64,000 nt of DNA from Sphingomonas kyeonggiensis (lineage in GTDB: Bacteria; Pseudomonadota; Alphaproteobacteria; Sphingomonadales; Sphingomonadaceae): positions 992,001 through 1,056,000 of the forward strand of contig NZ_JACIEH010000001.1 in NCBI RefSeq assembly GCF_014196745.1, written 5' to 3'. This document shows positions 1 through 8,643 of the stretch, in pieces. The first letter of the stretch is position 1. Every line of letters starts with the position of its first letter. The notes below the pieces were generated by a model. That model ran no database searches. It worked only from the letters and a program-made list of their open reading frames with translations, and was not told the DNA's origin. The translations under genes and the position numbers were made by a program.

Positions 1-86
1 TCGAGAGCGAATATACCGTGAGCACCACGACGGCCTATATCCTTGCCGCCAAGGCCGCGATGGCGGTCACGGCGGAACAGCGCTAG
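1..86 (+). CDS. 3' end of an unidentified gene
   Basis: The frame beginning at base 3 is open from the window edge and ends at TAG (84-86), giving about 27 C-terminal residues, alanine-rich and ending in AEQR. Codon use resembles the downstream genes and a hairpin follows 10 bases later, which supports a genuine gene end. Too little is present to assign a family. Confidence 0.5.
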   Translation, partial: ESEYTVSTTTAYILAAKAAMAVTAEQR

Positions 87-95
87 CGCCTGCAT

Positions 96-128
96 TGATC
101 CCTGGCACCTCCTGGGCGCCAGGGATCA
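96..128 (+). terminator. hairpin terminator candidate
   Basis: A perfect 11-bp inverted repeat (TGATCCCTGGC at 96-106, GCCAGGGATCA at 118-128) with an 11-nt loop lies 10 bases after the stop codon of the partial gene and is followed by only a short GTTT. It probably insulates that gene from the sigma-factor operon. Confidence 0.55.
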
Positions 129-220
129 GTTTACGGAGGGCGCCCTCGTTGCGCCTATCCTGAAACTGTCATCTGATGTGACTAACCGCGCCCCGGGTCG
201 TCTCTGAATCGGGGGATATC

Positions 221-757
221 TTGCTGTCGTCGATCAAAGCCCCGTCCCCCGAGGACGCGGCTAACGGTTATTCGTGGGACGCCATCCAGTCGGCGCTGAA
301 ACGCTATCTGCGTGGGCGAGGCACCCGGCTGGACGTGGTGGACGACGTTACGCAGGAAACGCTCGCGCGGCTGGTCGAACTGGCCCGCACGCAGCAGATC
401 GGCAGCATCGTCTCGCTCGCCTTTCGCATTGCGGACAATCTCGTCATCGACATGCACCGCCGCGAAAGCCGCCTCGAGCCCGAGATCGAGGACGATGTAC
501 GCAGTGACGAGCCGTCGCTGAACCGCGTCCTCGATTCGCGGCGGGCGATGGACATCTTCAACCGGTGCCTCAGGAAGATGCCCAGGCTCCGGCGTGAGGT
601 GTTGATCCGGCGGCGGATCAACCAGGAGAGCTGTCGCGCGATCGGCGACGACCTTGCGATGAGTGCGAAAGCCGTCGAGAAGCACATTACGAGAGGCATG
701 ATCGACCTGCGCCGCGCGCTCGAGCAGGCGGGTATCGATCTGGCGGGACAGGATTGA
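221..757 (+). CDS. ECF sigma factor, FecI-like (178 aa)
   Basis: Extracytoplasmic-function RNA polymerase sigma factor. The N-terminal half resembles sigma region 2 (a DVVDDVTQETLARLV stretch, then a region with RIADNLVIDMHRR, near residues 40-80). The C-terminal half is a sigma-4 helix-turn-helix (MPRLRREVLIRRRIN, then SAKAVEKHITRGMIDLRRAL, about residues 118-165). The 178-residue length is normal for FecI-type sigmas. The start is TTG, preceded by GGGGGA at 211-216. It is followed without a gap by a FecR gene (TGATG overlap) and then by a TonB receptor with an STN domain, the usual cell-surface signalling arrangement. It is expected to direct transcription of the receptor in response to the receptor's ligand. 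The ligand cannot be read from the sequence; the adjacent phosphatase suggests a phosphorylated compound rather than iron (inference). Confidence 0.88.
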   Translation: MLSSIKAPSPEDAANGYSWDAIQSALKRYLRGRGTRLDVVDDVTQETLARLVELARTQQIGSIVSLAFRIADNLVIDMHRRESRLEPEIEDDVRSDEPSLNRVLDSRRAMDIFNRCLRKMPRLRREVLIRRRINQESCRAIGDDLAMSAKAVEKHITRGMIDLRRALEQAGIDLAGQD

Positions 758-1707
758 TGGGCCAGGACACGCACTCCATCGACTGGCAGGCGGCCCAGTG
801 GATCGACCGGATGAGCCGTCCGGTGCTCGATAGCGACACCGCCGCGGCCTTTGATCGCTGGATCCTGACGGACCCGCGCCATGTCGACAGCTATGCGCGG
901 ATGAGCGCGATCTGGCAGTCCAAGGGGCTGGAAGGGGCACTGGGCGAGCCCGCCCACCTCTCTGGCGCGAGCAACGACGATGATGCGGCACCAAACGGGG
1001 GATGGTGGCGTCTGGTACGGGGCGGGGCGGTGGCGAGTCTGCTGGCGCTGGCGTGCGTCGGCGGTGCGCAGCTGCTGGTCTCCGATGCCAGCTATGCCAC
1101 GGCGCGGGGCGGGACGCGCATGGTCGCGCTCGCGGATGGATCGACGGTCCGGATGAACGGCGACACGCGGATCACGGTGCGCATCGCGCCCTGGTCGCGG
1201 CATGTCACGCTCGAACGCGGCGAGGCGTTCTTCGATGTGGCGCATGAGCGCTTGCGCGGCTTCTCGGTCGATGCTGGCGGCGCCAGCGTATCGGTGCTGG
1301 GGACGGCGTTCGACATCGATCGGATCGACAGCGATACGCGCATCATCCAGGTCTATCGGGGGCTCGTCAGCGTCGATGCCGGCACCGGGCGGCAGTGGCA
1401 GCTTCCGGCGGGAAGCGGACTGGAGCTCTCCGGCGAGCATGTGCGCAGCCTGAAGGGCGTTGCGGGCGCTCATCCAGGCTGGACGGACGGCTGGCTCGAG
1501 GCGAACGACATGCCGATGCTGCAGCTGGTCGAGCGGCTAAACCGCACCGCCGCGCATCCCGTCAGACTGGCGGATCCGGCGCTGGGCGATCTCCTGGTCA
1601 CCGGCCGTTTCCAGACCAACGATCCGAAGAACATGCTCGAGGCGATCACGGCGATCCATGATCTGCGCTGGCATGATGCCGGGGATCACTATGTCGTGGA
1701 GCGCTAG
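757..1707 (+). CDS. FecR-family transmembrane sigma regulator (316 aa)
   Basis: Inner-membrane anti-sigma/sigma-regulator partner of the ECF sigma. A DUF4880-like N-terminal cytoplasmic domain (AAQWIDRMSRP, then FDRWILTDPRH) is followed by one membrane segment (about residues 85-110, AVASLLALACVGGAQLL), a periplasmic FecR domain (TRMVALADGSTVRMNGDT, then GEAFFDV) and a C-terminal domain of about 80 residues similar to the region that contacts the receptor's STN domain. The ATG at 757 overlaps the sigma stop codon (TGATG), implying translational coupling. In the FecIRA paradigm it receives the signal from the loaded receptor in the periplasm and releases or activates the sigma factor. Confidence 0.88.
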   Translation: MGQDTHSIDWQAAQWIDRMSRPVLDSDTAAAFDRWILTDPRHVDSYARMSAIWQSKGLEGALGEPAHLSGASNDDDAAPNGGWWRLVRGGAVASLLALACVGGAQLLVSDASYATARGGTRMVALADGSTVRMNGDTRITVRIAPWSRHVTLERGEAFFDVAHERLRGFSVDAGGASVSVLGTAFDIDRIDSDTRIIQVYRGLVSVDAGTGRQWQLPAGSGLELSGEHVRSLKGVAGAHPGWTDGWLEANDMPMLQLVERLNRTAAHPVRLADPALGDLLVTGRFQTNDPKNMLEAITAIHDLRWHDAGDHYVVER

Positions 1708-1848
1708 CGATCGACCCGCGACGATCCGGGTGTGTCACAATGCTTCAACGGATAAGTCATTAAACTGAAACCAAAAAAACTTGTCGGGTTGTGATCCCGT
1801 GCGCCGTCCCTCGCTTGAACGGTTTACAAGTGTGGGGGAAGTTCTTCG

Positions 1849-4800
1849 ATGTTCGTTATCAATCGGCCCGCCGTATCGGCGCTGGCCATCGCCGTCGCGA
1901 CTCTGAACGCTGCGCCGGCCGCTGCACAAAGCTACAGCTTTGCCATTCCCGCGCAGGACCTGGCGCAGGCGTTGCAGCAATTCTCCCGCGTGACGGGCGT
2001 GCCCGTCGCTGCCTCACCCGAGGCACTGCGTGGCCGGCGTAGCCAGGCGGTGACGGGGACGATGTCGGCGCGCAAGGCGCTGGCCCTGCTGGTGCGCGGC
2101 GCAGGCGTCGACACGCAGGTTCGCGGCGGTACCGTGATCGTCAAGCCCGCGCCGGTGCGTGCCCAGGCCGCGGCGCGGCCGGCCCCGCGAACCGCCCCGG
2201 TGGCGCCCGTGCAGGTCGCGGAAGCGCCTGCCGAAGAAGCAGCGCCCGAGAATATCGTCGTCAACGGCTATATCGAGGCAGCGCAGGCCTCGGCCGAAGC
2301 CAAGCGCAAATCGGTGATGGTGTCCGACACGATCACCGCCGACGACATGGGCAAGCTGCCCGCCAACAACGTGTCCGAGGCGCTCGCCCGCATGCCCGGC
2401 GTCAACGCAGTGCGCGATCCGGCCACCGGCGAGGGCGACCGCATCACGGTGCGCGGCCTGTCGACCGAGTTGAACAACTACTCGCTGAACGGCGTGCGCA
2501 TCGATGGTGCCGGTTCGCGCGACAATAATTTCTACCGGGGCGTGCGCCTGTCGGTCCTGCCGCCGGACGGCATCAAGTCGATCACCGTCTACAAGACGCT
2601 GACTCCGGACCGCGACGGCGATGCGCTCGGCGGATCGGTCGACATCACCACGCCGACCGCCTTCGACCAGAAGCCGACCTATATGCGCGTCTCGGGCGAA
2701 GGCGGCATGATCGACAAGTTCGATCACCGCAAATACGGCCAGGTCTCGGCGGCTGTGTCGCGCCAGTTCAGCGACCATTTCGGCGTCTTCGTCTCCGGCA
2801 ACTGGAGCAAGCGCAAGTCGCAATATGAGCAGAATGGCGTCGATGGCGATAACCAGCCGGACAGCTGGTATTCGAACAGCGAGACTTTGGGCTGGGATCC
2901 GACCCGCTTCGTGATGCGGGGCATGAACCTGGGGCTGGGCAATACCGAGGTGAACCGCTGGGGCGTCAATACCAGCATCGACTACCGGTCCGACCACCAC
3001 GATCTTCACGTCCGCGGGCAGTACAGCAATTACCAGAAGGAGCAGTTCCTCAACCGGCTGAACTTCCGGAACGACACGTCGAAGAACTCGACCCGGCTGG
3101 TGCAGGTCAACGCCAACGAGGCCAATCTCGCGCGTCCAGAGGACAGCATCCTGCGGACCGACAGCAAGCTCGGCCGCGTCTATAGCTACACCACCAGCCA
3201 GATCGTCGATCAGGACAAGGATGGCCTGATCACCGACGCCGATCGCAAGACCAAGTCCTTCTACAGCCTTTATGGCGCGTCGGGTAAATGGGACCCGCAG
3301 GGCTTCCGCCTGCGCCGCTTCTGGGAAGCGAACAACGAGAGCGGCAACCTGGCCACGGCCAATGTCGGCGGCGTCTCGCGGCTGGGGGAATTCATTGTCG
3401 ATTACGACGTGTCCTATTCCCAGTCGCAGGACAATCTCGACGACGGCTACACGCTCGAATTCCGCAGCGACAAATATGGCTGGCTCGGCAACAAGGGCGT
3501 GCTGTTCAGTAGCGCGGAGGACTCGCGCTTTCCGAAATGGCTGCTCAATTCGGCAGGCATGAATGCCGTGCAGGATCCCTCGCAATTCGCGTTCAGCAGC
3601 CTCGAGGGAGAGATCGGCGGCAGCCAGCAGAAGCTCTGGCAAGGGCAGATGAACGTCGAGTGGAAGCCGGGCAGCACCTGGCTGCAGTCGATCAAGGCGG
3701 GCGGAAAATATTATGACTCGCGCCGCCGCACTTTCTCGGGCTCGTTTCTCAACCTGACCGCCAACGGTACGATGGCCGACTTCGCGCCCTATTATGGCGA
3801 GAACGTCACCAGTCTGTTCGGCGGGGCGTATTCGGGCGCCTACCGCCTCGGCCAGACGATCGACGACGACAAGATGCTCGCCGAGCTGCAGCGTGCGGAG
3901 AAGGGCAAGAGCAGCTTCTTCAAGGGCTTCGCGGTGGCTCCGGCCGATGCGACGATATCCAACGAGGACAGCTTCCGCTTCGACGAGAGCGTGATCTCGG
4001 GCTATGCGATGGCGACCGCCCGCCTCGGCCGCGCCCAGATCATCACCGGCGTGCGCGTGGAGGCGACGCGCAACCGCATCGAGGCGTTCAACCTCGATCC
4101 CGTGCAGGGCGAGCGCTACACGATCGACAAGTCCAGCTTCGTCAACGTGCTGCCGTCGGTGCACGTCAATTACGACTTCGACAACCGCACGAAACTGCGT
4201 GGCGCGGTGTGGACCAGCTTTGCCCGGCCGGACATCGCGCGCATGAGCTCGGCGCGCGAATATAGCTACGACACCGATCCCGACGGCGACGGCAAGGAGA
4301 ATCCGAAGTCGCAATGGCTGCTGACCGGCATCAGCGAGGGCAATCCCAACCTGAAGCCGCTCCGCTCGCTCAACTTCGATGTGTCGCTCGAGCGGTACAA
4401 TGGCCGCACCGGGGCCTATTCGGTGGCGCTGTTCTACAAGCGCATCAACAACTTCCTGTTCCGTTCCTCCTCCAGCAACATCCGCAACGGCACGACCGGC
4501 GAGAATGTCGATCCGGCCGGGGTGCTGATCTCGATGCCCAACAACGGCAAGCGGGCGGAAGTGTACGGCGTGGAAGTCAGCGGCCAGCAGGTGCTGCACT
4601 GGCTGCCGGGGATCCTCGGCTCGCTCGGCATCGGCGGCAACCTGACGATGCAGCGTTCCAAGGCGGTTACCGGCCTGTCCTGGCATCCGGAGGGCTACAC
4701 CCTGCCGCTGATGGAGACGCCGGAGACGATCGCCAACGTCCAGCTGTTCTGGGAGCGCAAGGGCTGGGAAATCTATGGCGCCTGGAACTACCAGTCGAAG

Positions 4801-5031
4801 TTCCTCGGCGGCATCCAGGATTTCGGCAACAATCCCTATGAGCAGGCCTACAGCTTCGTCGACCTGACCTTCCGCAAGAGCTTCATGAAGACCTCGTCGG
4901 TCCAGCTTCAGGTTCAGAACCTGTTCGACGGGCCGACCTATTGGGAGACGGTCTCGTCGGGAACCGGCGCGAGCCGTGCCTATACCAAGAACGGGCGCAC
5001 GATCTCGCTCGGCTTCAACCTCATCTTCTAA
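1849..5031 (+). CDS. TonB-dependent receptor with STN signalling domain (1060 aa)
   Basis: Outer-membrane active transporter. Domains in order: signal peptide (cleavage near AAPAAAQ, about residue 26); STN/secretin-like domain (about 30-105, SFAIPAQDLAQALQQFSRVTG); an alanine/proline-rich linker; a plug domain (about 145-270, with NNVSEALARMPGVNAV and ITVRGLSTELNNYSLNGV); and a 22-strand-type beta-barrel ending in an aromatic residue (GRTISLGFNLIF), as needed for outer-membrane assembly. The STN domain means it signals through the FecR/sigma pair upstream. A purine-rich GGGGGAAG precedes the ATG. Only 9 bases separate it from a secreted metallophosphatase, so the likely task is capture of a phosphorylated nutrient whose phosphate is removed by that enzyme (inference); a siderophore role is the main alternative. 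Confidence 0.93.
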   Translation: MFVINRPAVSALAIAVATLNAAPAAAQSYSFAIPAQDLAQALQQFSRVTGVPVAASPEALRGRRSQAVTGTMSARKALALLVRGAGVDTQVRGGTVIVKPAPVRAQAAARPAPRTAPVAPVQVAEAPAEEAAPENIVVNGYIEAAQASAEAKRKSVMVSDTITADDMGKLPANNVSEALARMPGVNAVRDPATGEGDRITVRGLSTELNNYSLNGVRIDGAGSRDNNFYRGVRLSVLPPDGIKSITVYKTLTPDRDGDALGGSVDITTPTAFDQKPTYMRVSGEGGMIDKFDHRKYGQVSAAVSRQFSDHFGVFVSGNWSKRKSQYEQNGVDGDNQPDSWYSNSETLGWDPTRFVMRGMNLGLGNTEVNRWGVNTSIDYRSDHHDLHVRGQYSNYQKEQFLNRLNFRNDTSKNSTRLVQVNANEANLARPEDSILRTDSKLGRVYSYTTSQIVDQDKDGLITDADRKTKSFYSLYGASGKWDPQGFRLRRFWEANNESGNLATANVGGVSRLGEFIVDYDVSYSQSQDNLDDGYTLEFRSDKYGWLGNKGVLFSSAEDSRFPKWLLNSAGMNAVQDPSQFAFSSLEGEIGGSQQKLWQGQMNVEWKPGSTWLQSIKAGGKYYDSRRRTFSGSFLNLTANGTMADFAPYYGENVTSLFGGAYSGAYRLGQTIDDDKMLAELQRAEKGKSSFFKGFAVAPADATISNEDSFRFDESVISGYAMATARLGRAQIITGVRVEATRNRIEAFNLDPVQGERYTIDKSSFVNVLPSVHVNYDFDNRTKLRGAVWTSFARPDIARMSSAREYSYDTDPDGDGKENPKSQWLLTGISEGNPNLKPLRSLNFDVSLERYNGRTGAYSVALFYKRINNFLFRSSSSNIRNGTTGENVDPAGVLISMPNNGKRAEVYGVEVSGQQVLHWLPGILGSLGIGGNLTMQRSKAVTGLSWHPEGYTLPLMETPETIANVQLFWERKGWEIYGAWNYQSKFLGGIQDFGNNPYEQAYSFVDLTFRKSFMKTSSVQLQVQNLFDGPTYWETVSSGTGASRAYTKNGRTISLGFNLIF

Positions 5032-5040
5032 GGATCGACG

Positions 5041-6300
5041 ATGACCCTTCGTTCCCTGGCCGGCGCCCTGCTTCTGGGCGCCGCCATTCCTGCCGCCGCG
5101 CAGGACGCGCCGCAGCCGCCGCTCGCGCCTGCGACCGTCCAGCCCGAGCGTATCGTGCTGAACCTCACCACCGATCCAGCGACCGAAATGGCCGTGACCT
5201 GGCGCTCGGCGCCGGGTTCGGCCGGCATCGTGCAATATGCCAGGGCGACCAATAGCCCGGATTTCGTCAAGGCGCCGATGACGCTCACCGCGACGACCGA
5301 CGATGCGACGCTGCCGGTGCGCGAGAACCCGGCATTCCGCGCGGCCTATCATTCAGCGGTGCTGAAGGGGCTCGAGCCCGGCACGGTCTATGCCTATCGC
5401 GTCGGCGACGGGACGCACTGGTCCGAATGGTTCCAGTTCCGCACCGCGCGCAAGGACGCGGCGCCGTTCCGCTTCATCTATATGGGCGACATGCAGAACC
5501 AGATCCTGTCGGAAGCCTCGCGCACCCTGCGCATGGCATTCCGGCAGGCGGGCGACGCGGCCTTCACGATCCATGCGGGCGATCTCGTCAACCGGCACGA
5601 CAGCGATGCCGAATGGGGCGAATGGTTCGGGGCGGGGGGCTTCCTCTATGCGCAGACCCCGCAGATGCCGACGCCGGGCAACCACGAATATGTGAAGGAC
5701 GAGGCAGCGCGGGCGGGTTCCTCGATCACCGGGCAATGGCGGCGGCAGTTCACGCTGCCCGACGATGGCCCTGCCGATGTACCGGCGGGCCGGGAAACCA
5801 ACTGGTACACCGATTATCAGGGCCTGCGCCTGATCTCGATCGATTCGATGCAGGTCGATCGTGACGAGACCGCGCGCGCATCGATCGTCGCCTGGCTGGA
5901 CAAGCTGCTCGCAAACAATCCCAACCGCTGGACGGTGATGTTCCTGCACTTCCCGCTCTTCTCGAGCGAGCCCGGCCGCGACAATCCGAAGGTCCGCGCC
6001 GCGCTGAAGCCGCTGATCGACAAATACCATGTCGATCTCGTGCTGCAGGGACACGATCACGGCTATGCCCGCGGCGCGATCGGCCCGAACGGTCCTTCCG
6101 CCGACAATGCCGGGGCGACCTATGCCGTGTCGGTGGCCGGCCCGAAGATGTACGAGGTCAAGCCGGGCCCCTGGGCGCGCAAATCGGCGTCGCGGACCCA
6201 GGCCTACCAGGTCATCGAGGTCACGCCGAAGGCACTGACGTACCGCGCCTATACTGCGACAGGCGAACCGCTCGATTTCGTGCGGCTGAAGAAGCGGTAG
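5041..6300 (+). CDS. secreted purple-acid-phosphatase-like metallophosphoesterase (419 aa)
   Basis: Exported phosphohydrolase with a dinuclear metal centre. Signal peptide (residues 1-21, ends AAIPAAAQ); fibronectin-III-like N-terminal domain (about 35-135, typical of purple acid phosphatases); calcineurin-like catalytic domain with all five metal-ligand blocks: GDMQ (D150), GDLVN (D181, N184), GNHE (N214, H215), FLHFP (H303) and GHDH (H338, H340). Starts 9 bases after the TonB receptor, so it is probably cotranscribed. Expected to cleave phosphomonoesters or diesters in the periplasm. The pairing with a signalling TonB receptor suggests scavenging of an organic phosphate; the substrate is not determinable here. 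Confidence 0.9.
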   Translation: MTLRSLAGALLLGAAIPAAAQDAPQPPLAPATVQPERIVLNLTTDPATEMAVTWRSAPGSAGIVQYARATNSPDFVKAPMTLTATTDDATLPVRENPAFRAAYHSAVLKGLEPGTVYAYRVGDGTHWSEWFQFRTARKDAAPFRFIYMGDMQNQILSEASRTLRMAFRQAGDAAFTIHAGDLVNRHDSDAEWGEWFGAGGFLYAQTPQMPTPGNHEYVKDEAARAGSSITGQWRRQFTLPDDGPADVPAGRETNWYTDYQGLRLISIDSMQVDRDETARASIVAWLDKLLANNPNRWTVMFLHFPLFSSEPGRDNPKVRAALKPLIDKYHVDLVLQGHDHGYARGAIGPNGPSADNAGATYAVSVAGPKMYEVKPGPWARKSASRTQAYQVIEVTPKALTYRAYTATGEPLDFVRLKKR

Positions 6301-6635
6301 GCGAAGCGGATCGGGGAAGGTCGGCCTTTGGGCCGGCCGACTCGAATGGCATCATCAATTGACCGAGTTCGACCCGGAACTCGTTTGCTGGTCCGCGACA
6401 CCGCGAGAGGCCATATCGTCCCACGAGGCTGAGTTCGAGGACTGACCGGCTCAGGTCTTGTCGGCAGTGCGGGCTGTCGTGCAGGCCGGCGGAGGATGAT
6501 ACCGCCGCGGAAGATTGGGAGGCGCTACAGGGACGTCTACGAGGCCATGCCTGATACGGTGCGGGCGCCGGTGCGCGGGCGATGCGGCATAGGCAAGCCC
6601 ATCGATACCTTGGCATATAGGGGGTATATGCAGGC
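6301..6635. other. 335-bp intergenic region between phosphatase and two-component operon
   Basis: Contains a possible terminator: GTCGGCC (6320-6326) and GGCCGAC (6335-6341) form a 7-bp stem with an 8-nt loop, with no U-run. A palindrome just before the kinase gene is listed separately. Short open frames on both strands show no recognisable protein. Nothing else supported. Confidence 0.4.
6613..6631. promoter_or_regulatory. palindrome upstream of the sensor kinase (candidate operator)
   Basis: Perfect inverted repeat GCATATA (6613-6619) / TATATGC (6625-6631) around GGGGG, ending five bases before the first possible start of the kinase. A related site (8393-8408) precedes the ABC transporter that follows this two-component system. 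Candidate binding site for the FixJ-type regulator. Confidence 0.4.
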
Positions 6636-7730
6636 ATGTTTGAACCGGGCCCGGAACTCGCCGAGATGAACGAAACGGGCGAATCATTCATGCAATGGAA
6701 GTCATGGCTACAGGCGGCGGCGATCGTTGGGCTCATGATCGGCATCTTCGTCGCCGACACGGTCACCGACCTGGAGATCGCCGCCGCCGTCTTCTACATC
6801 GTCATCATCCTGCTGGCGGTCGGCCGTTTCCCCCGCCGCAATGTCATCGCCTTGGCGGGACTATGTATCCTGCTCACCTTGGTCAGTTCGACACTGACGG
6901 CCGGCGGATCGCGCGAAGCGGGCATCGTCAACATGGCGATAAGCACCTCCGCCATCGGCATCACCACCTGGCTGGCGCTTCGCATGGTGGCAGCCGAAGC
7001 TGCGGCACATGAAGCACGCGCGCAACTCGTCCGGATCGCCCGGGTGACCAGCCTGGGAGAACTGACCGCCTCGATCGCGCATGAGGTCAACCAGCCGCTG
7101 GCAGGTATCGTGACGAGCGGCAATGCGTGTCTGCGGTGGCTGGGCCAGGACCCTCCCAATATCGAAAAGGCACGAGCTTCGGCCGAGCGGGTCCTCAGCG
7201 ATGCCAATCGGGCCGGCGCAGTGATCCAGCGCGTGCGGAGCCTTGCTCGCCACGAATCACCCAAGCGCGACAGGACCAACCTGAACGAAATCATCGTCGA
7301 GGCGGTGGCGCTGGCGCAGGCCGAGCTCGACAGGCATGATATCGGCATGAGGCTGGAGCTGGCCGAGGCATTGCCGCCCGTGCAGGCGGATCGCGTGCAG
7401 CTCCAACAGGTTATCGGCAATCTACTGCTCAATGCGATGGAGGCGCTGGCGCAGGTGCCGCAGGCGGAGCGACAGATCGTCATCGCCTCGACCCTGGAAG
7501 ATCGGGACGTGCTCATTTCGGTCGCGGATACGGGCAACGGACTTGCCGCGAGCACCCGGGAACATCTGTTCGACGCGTTCTGGACCACCAAGGAAGGCGG
7601 TACCGGGATTGGACTGACGATCAGCCGGGCGATCGTTGAAGCACATGGCGGGCATATCCGGGCTGACGCGAACTCGGCGCGTGGCGCGATATTCAAGGTG
7701 CGCCTGCCAGTTGCGGGAGCTGCGCGATGA
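6636..7730 (+). CDS. membrane sensor histidine kinase, FixL/DctB-like catalytic core (364 aa)
   Basis: Two-component sensor. N-terminal part has about four hydrophobic segments (residues 26-118) with almost no periplasmic domain, so it may sense a membrane-linked or redox signal. The HisKA H-box is ASIAHEVNQPLAG (His149 in this numbering), the variant found in FixL/DctB-type kinases. The HATPase_c domain shows the N box (QQVIGNLLLNAMEAL), the G1 box (DTGNGL) and the G2 box (GGTGIGLTISR). Three in-frame ATGs (6636, 6666, 6690) are possible and none has a strong Shine-Dalgarno, so the N-terminus is uncertain. The stop overlaps the next gene by ATGA, so kinase and regulator are coupled. Confidence 0.9.
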   Translation: MFEPGPELAEMNETGESFMQWKSWLQAAAIVGLMIGIFVADTVTDLEIAAAVFYIVIILLAVGRFPRRNVIALAGLCILLTLVSSTLTAGGSREAGIVNMAISTSAIGITTWLALRMVAAEAAAHEARAQLVRIARVTSLGELTASIAHEVNQPLAGIVTSGNACLRWLGQDPPNIEKARASAERVLSDANRAGAVIQRVRSLARHESPKRDRTNLNEIIVEAVALAQAELDRHDIGMRLELAEALPPVQADRVQLQQVIGNLLLNAMEALAQVPQAERQIVIASTLEDRDVLISVADTGNGLAASTREHLFDAFWTTKEGGTGIGLTISRAIVEAHGGHIRADANSARGAIFKVRLPVAGAAR

Positions 7731-8377
7731 CGAATGCGGCAGTGGAGGAGAAGGGGCCTCCAATCGTCTACATCGTGGACGATGATCCTTCGGTCCGCGC
7801 CGGCTTGGAGGATCTGCTGGCCTCGGTCGGCATCGAATGCCGCTCGTTCGCCTCGACGCAGGCCTTTCTCACCCATCAACTGTCGGACGCGCCGGGGTGT
7901 CTCGTGCTCGACGTCCGCATGCCCGGACAGGGCGGCCTCGATTTTCAGCGCCAGATGGAGAGCCTTGGCATCGGGTTGCCCGTGATCTTCGTCACCGGGC
8001 ACGGCGATATCGCGATGACCGCACGTGCGATGAAGGCGGGGGCGATCGAGTTCCTGGCCAAGCCATTTGACGAGCAGGCGCTGCTCGACGCGATCAACGA
8101 GGGTATCGGCAAGGATCGCATTCGCCGCCGCGAGGCGGCCAGCCTGGCCGAATTGCGCAAGCTCCATTGCACCCTGACGATCGGAGAACAGGAAGTGATG
8201 GAGCTGGTGGTACGGGGGCTGCTGAACAAGCAGATCGCGGCACAGCTCGATGTGAGCGAGATCACGGTCAAGGTGCGCCGCGGCCAGGTCATGCGAAAGA
8301 TGAACGCGCGCTCGGTGCCCGATCTGGTTCGGACCTATGACAGGCTATTCGGTAGCCCGCGAGAAGGGGCGGGCTAG
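7727..8377 (+). CDS. FixJ/LuxR-family response regulator (216 aa)
   Basis: Two-domain transcription regulator. Receiver domain (about 12-125) with the acidic pair in YIVDDDPSV, phospho-acceptor Asp62 in LVLDVRMPG, the conserved Thr in FVTGHGD and Lys in AKPFDE. LuxR/GerE helix-turn-helix (about 145-205): LTIGEQEVMELVVRGL, NKQIAAQLDVSEITVKVRR. Partner of the overlapping kinase gene. Likely targets are its own operon and the downstream ABC transporter, because both are preceded by similar ATATA/TATAT inverted repeats (inference). Confidence 0.92.
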   Translation: MTNAAVEEKGPPIVYIVDDDPSVRAGLEDLLASVGIECRSFASTQAFLTHQLSDAPGCLVLDVRMPGQGGLDFQRQMESLGIGLPVIFVTGHGDIAMTARAMKAGAIEFLAKPFDEQALLDAINEGIGKDRIRRREAASLAELRKLHCTLTIGEQEVMELVVRGLLNKQIAAQLDVSEITVKVRRGQVMRKMNARSVPDLVRTYDRLFGSPREGAG

Positions 8378-8392
8378 GCGGGGCAGGGCCGC

Positions 8393-8408
8393 ATATACGG
8401 AAGTATAT
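8393..8408. promoter_or_regulatory. palindrome upstream of the ABC transporter (candidate operator)
   Basis: Perfect inverted repeat ATATAC (8393-8398) / GTATAT (8403-8408) with spacer GGAA, in the 266-bp gap between the response regulator and the transporter. It shares the CATATA/TATAT core with the site at 6613-6631, though the spacing differs by one base. The rest of the gap (8409-8643) shows nothing recognisable. Confidence 0.4.
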
Positions 8409-8643
8409 TGGGCCTATCCGATTCACTTCTGTGCACCGCACAATCCCTGCTGGCGACATCAGCCCCGCCTTGGTATCGGCCCGCCACGCCTTCCCCGCAT
8501 CCGCGGGCCGAGGGCCATTCGAGGAACGCTAGCAAAATGCCGAGCGACAGTAGTCGATCTAACGCGCCGTCGAGGGCGCCCGGCCGGGCCTAGTTTCTAG
8601 CGCTCGCCCGTGGCGGCCGAGACGGCCGGTCATGAGGTGAGCC

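Noticed and set aside
2014..5352. 1,112-codon open frame antisense to the TonB receptor
   Set aside because: Composition (His/Arg/Ala/Gly-rich, no domain) is that of a shadow frame in GC-rich DNA; the sense strand encodes a complete receptor.
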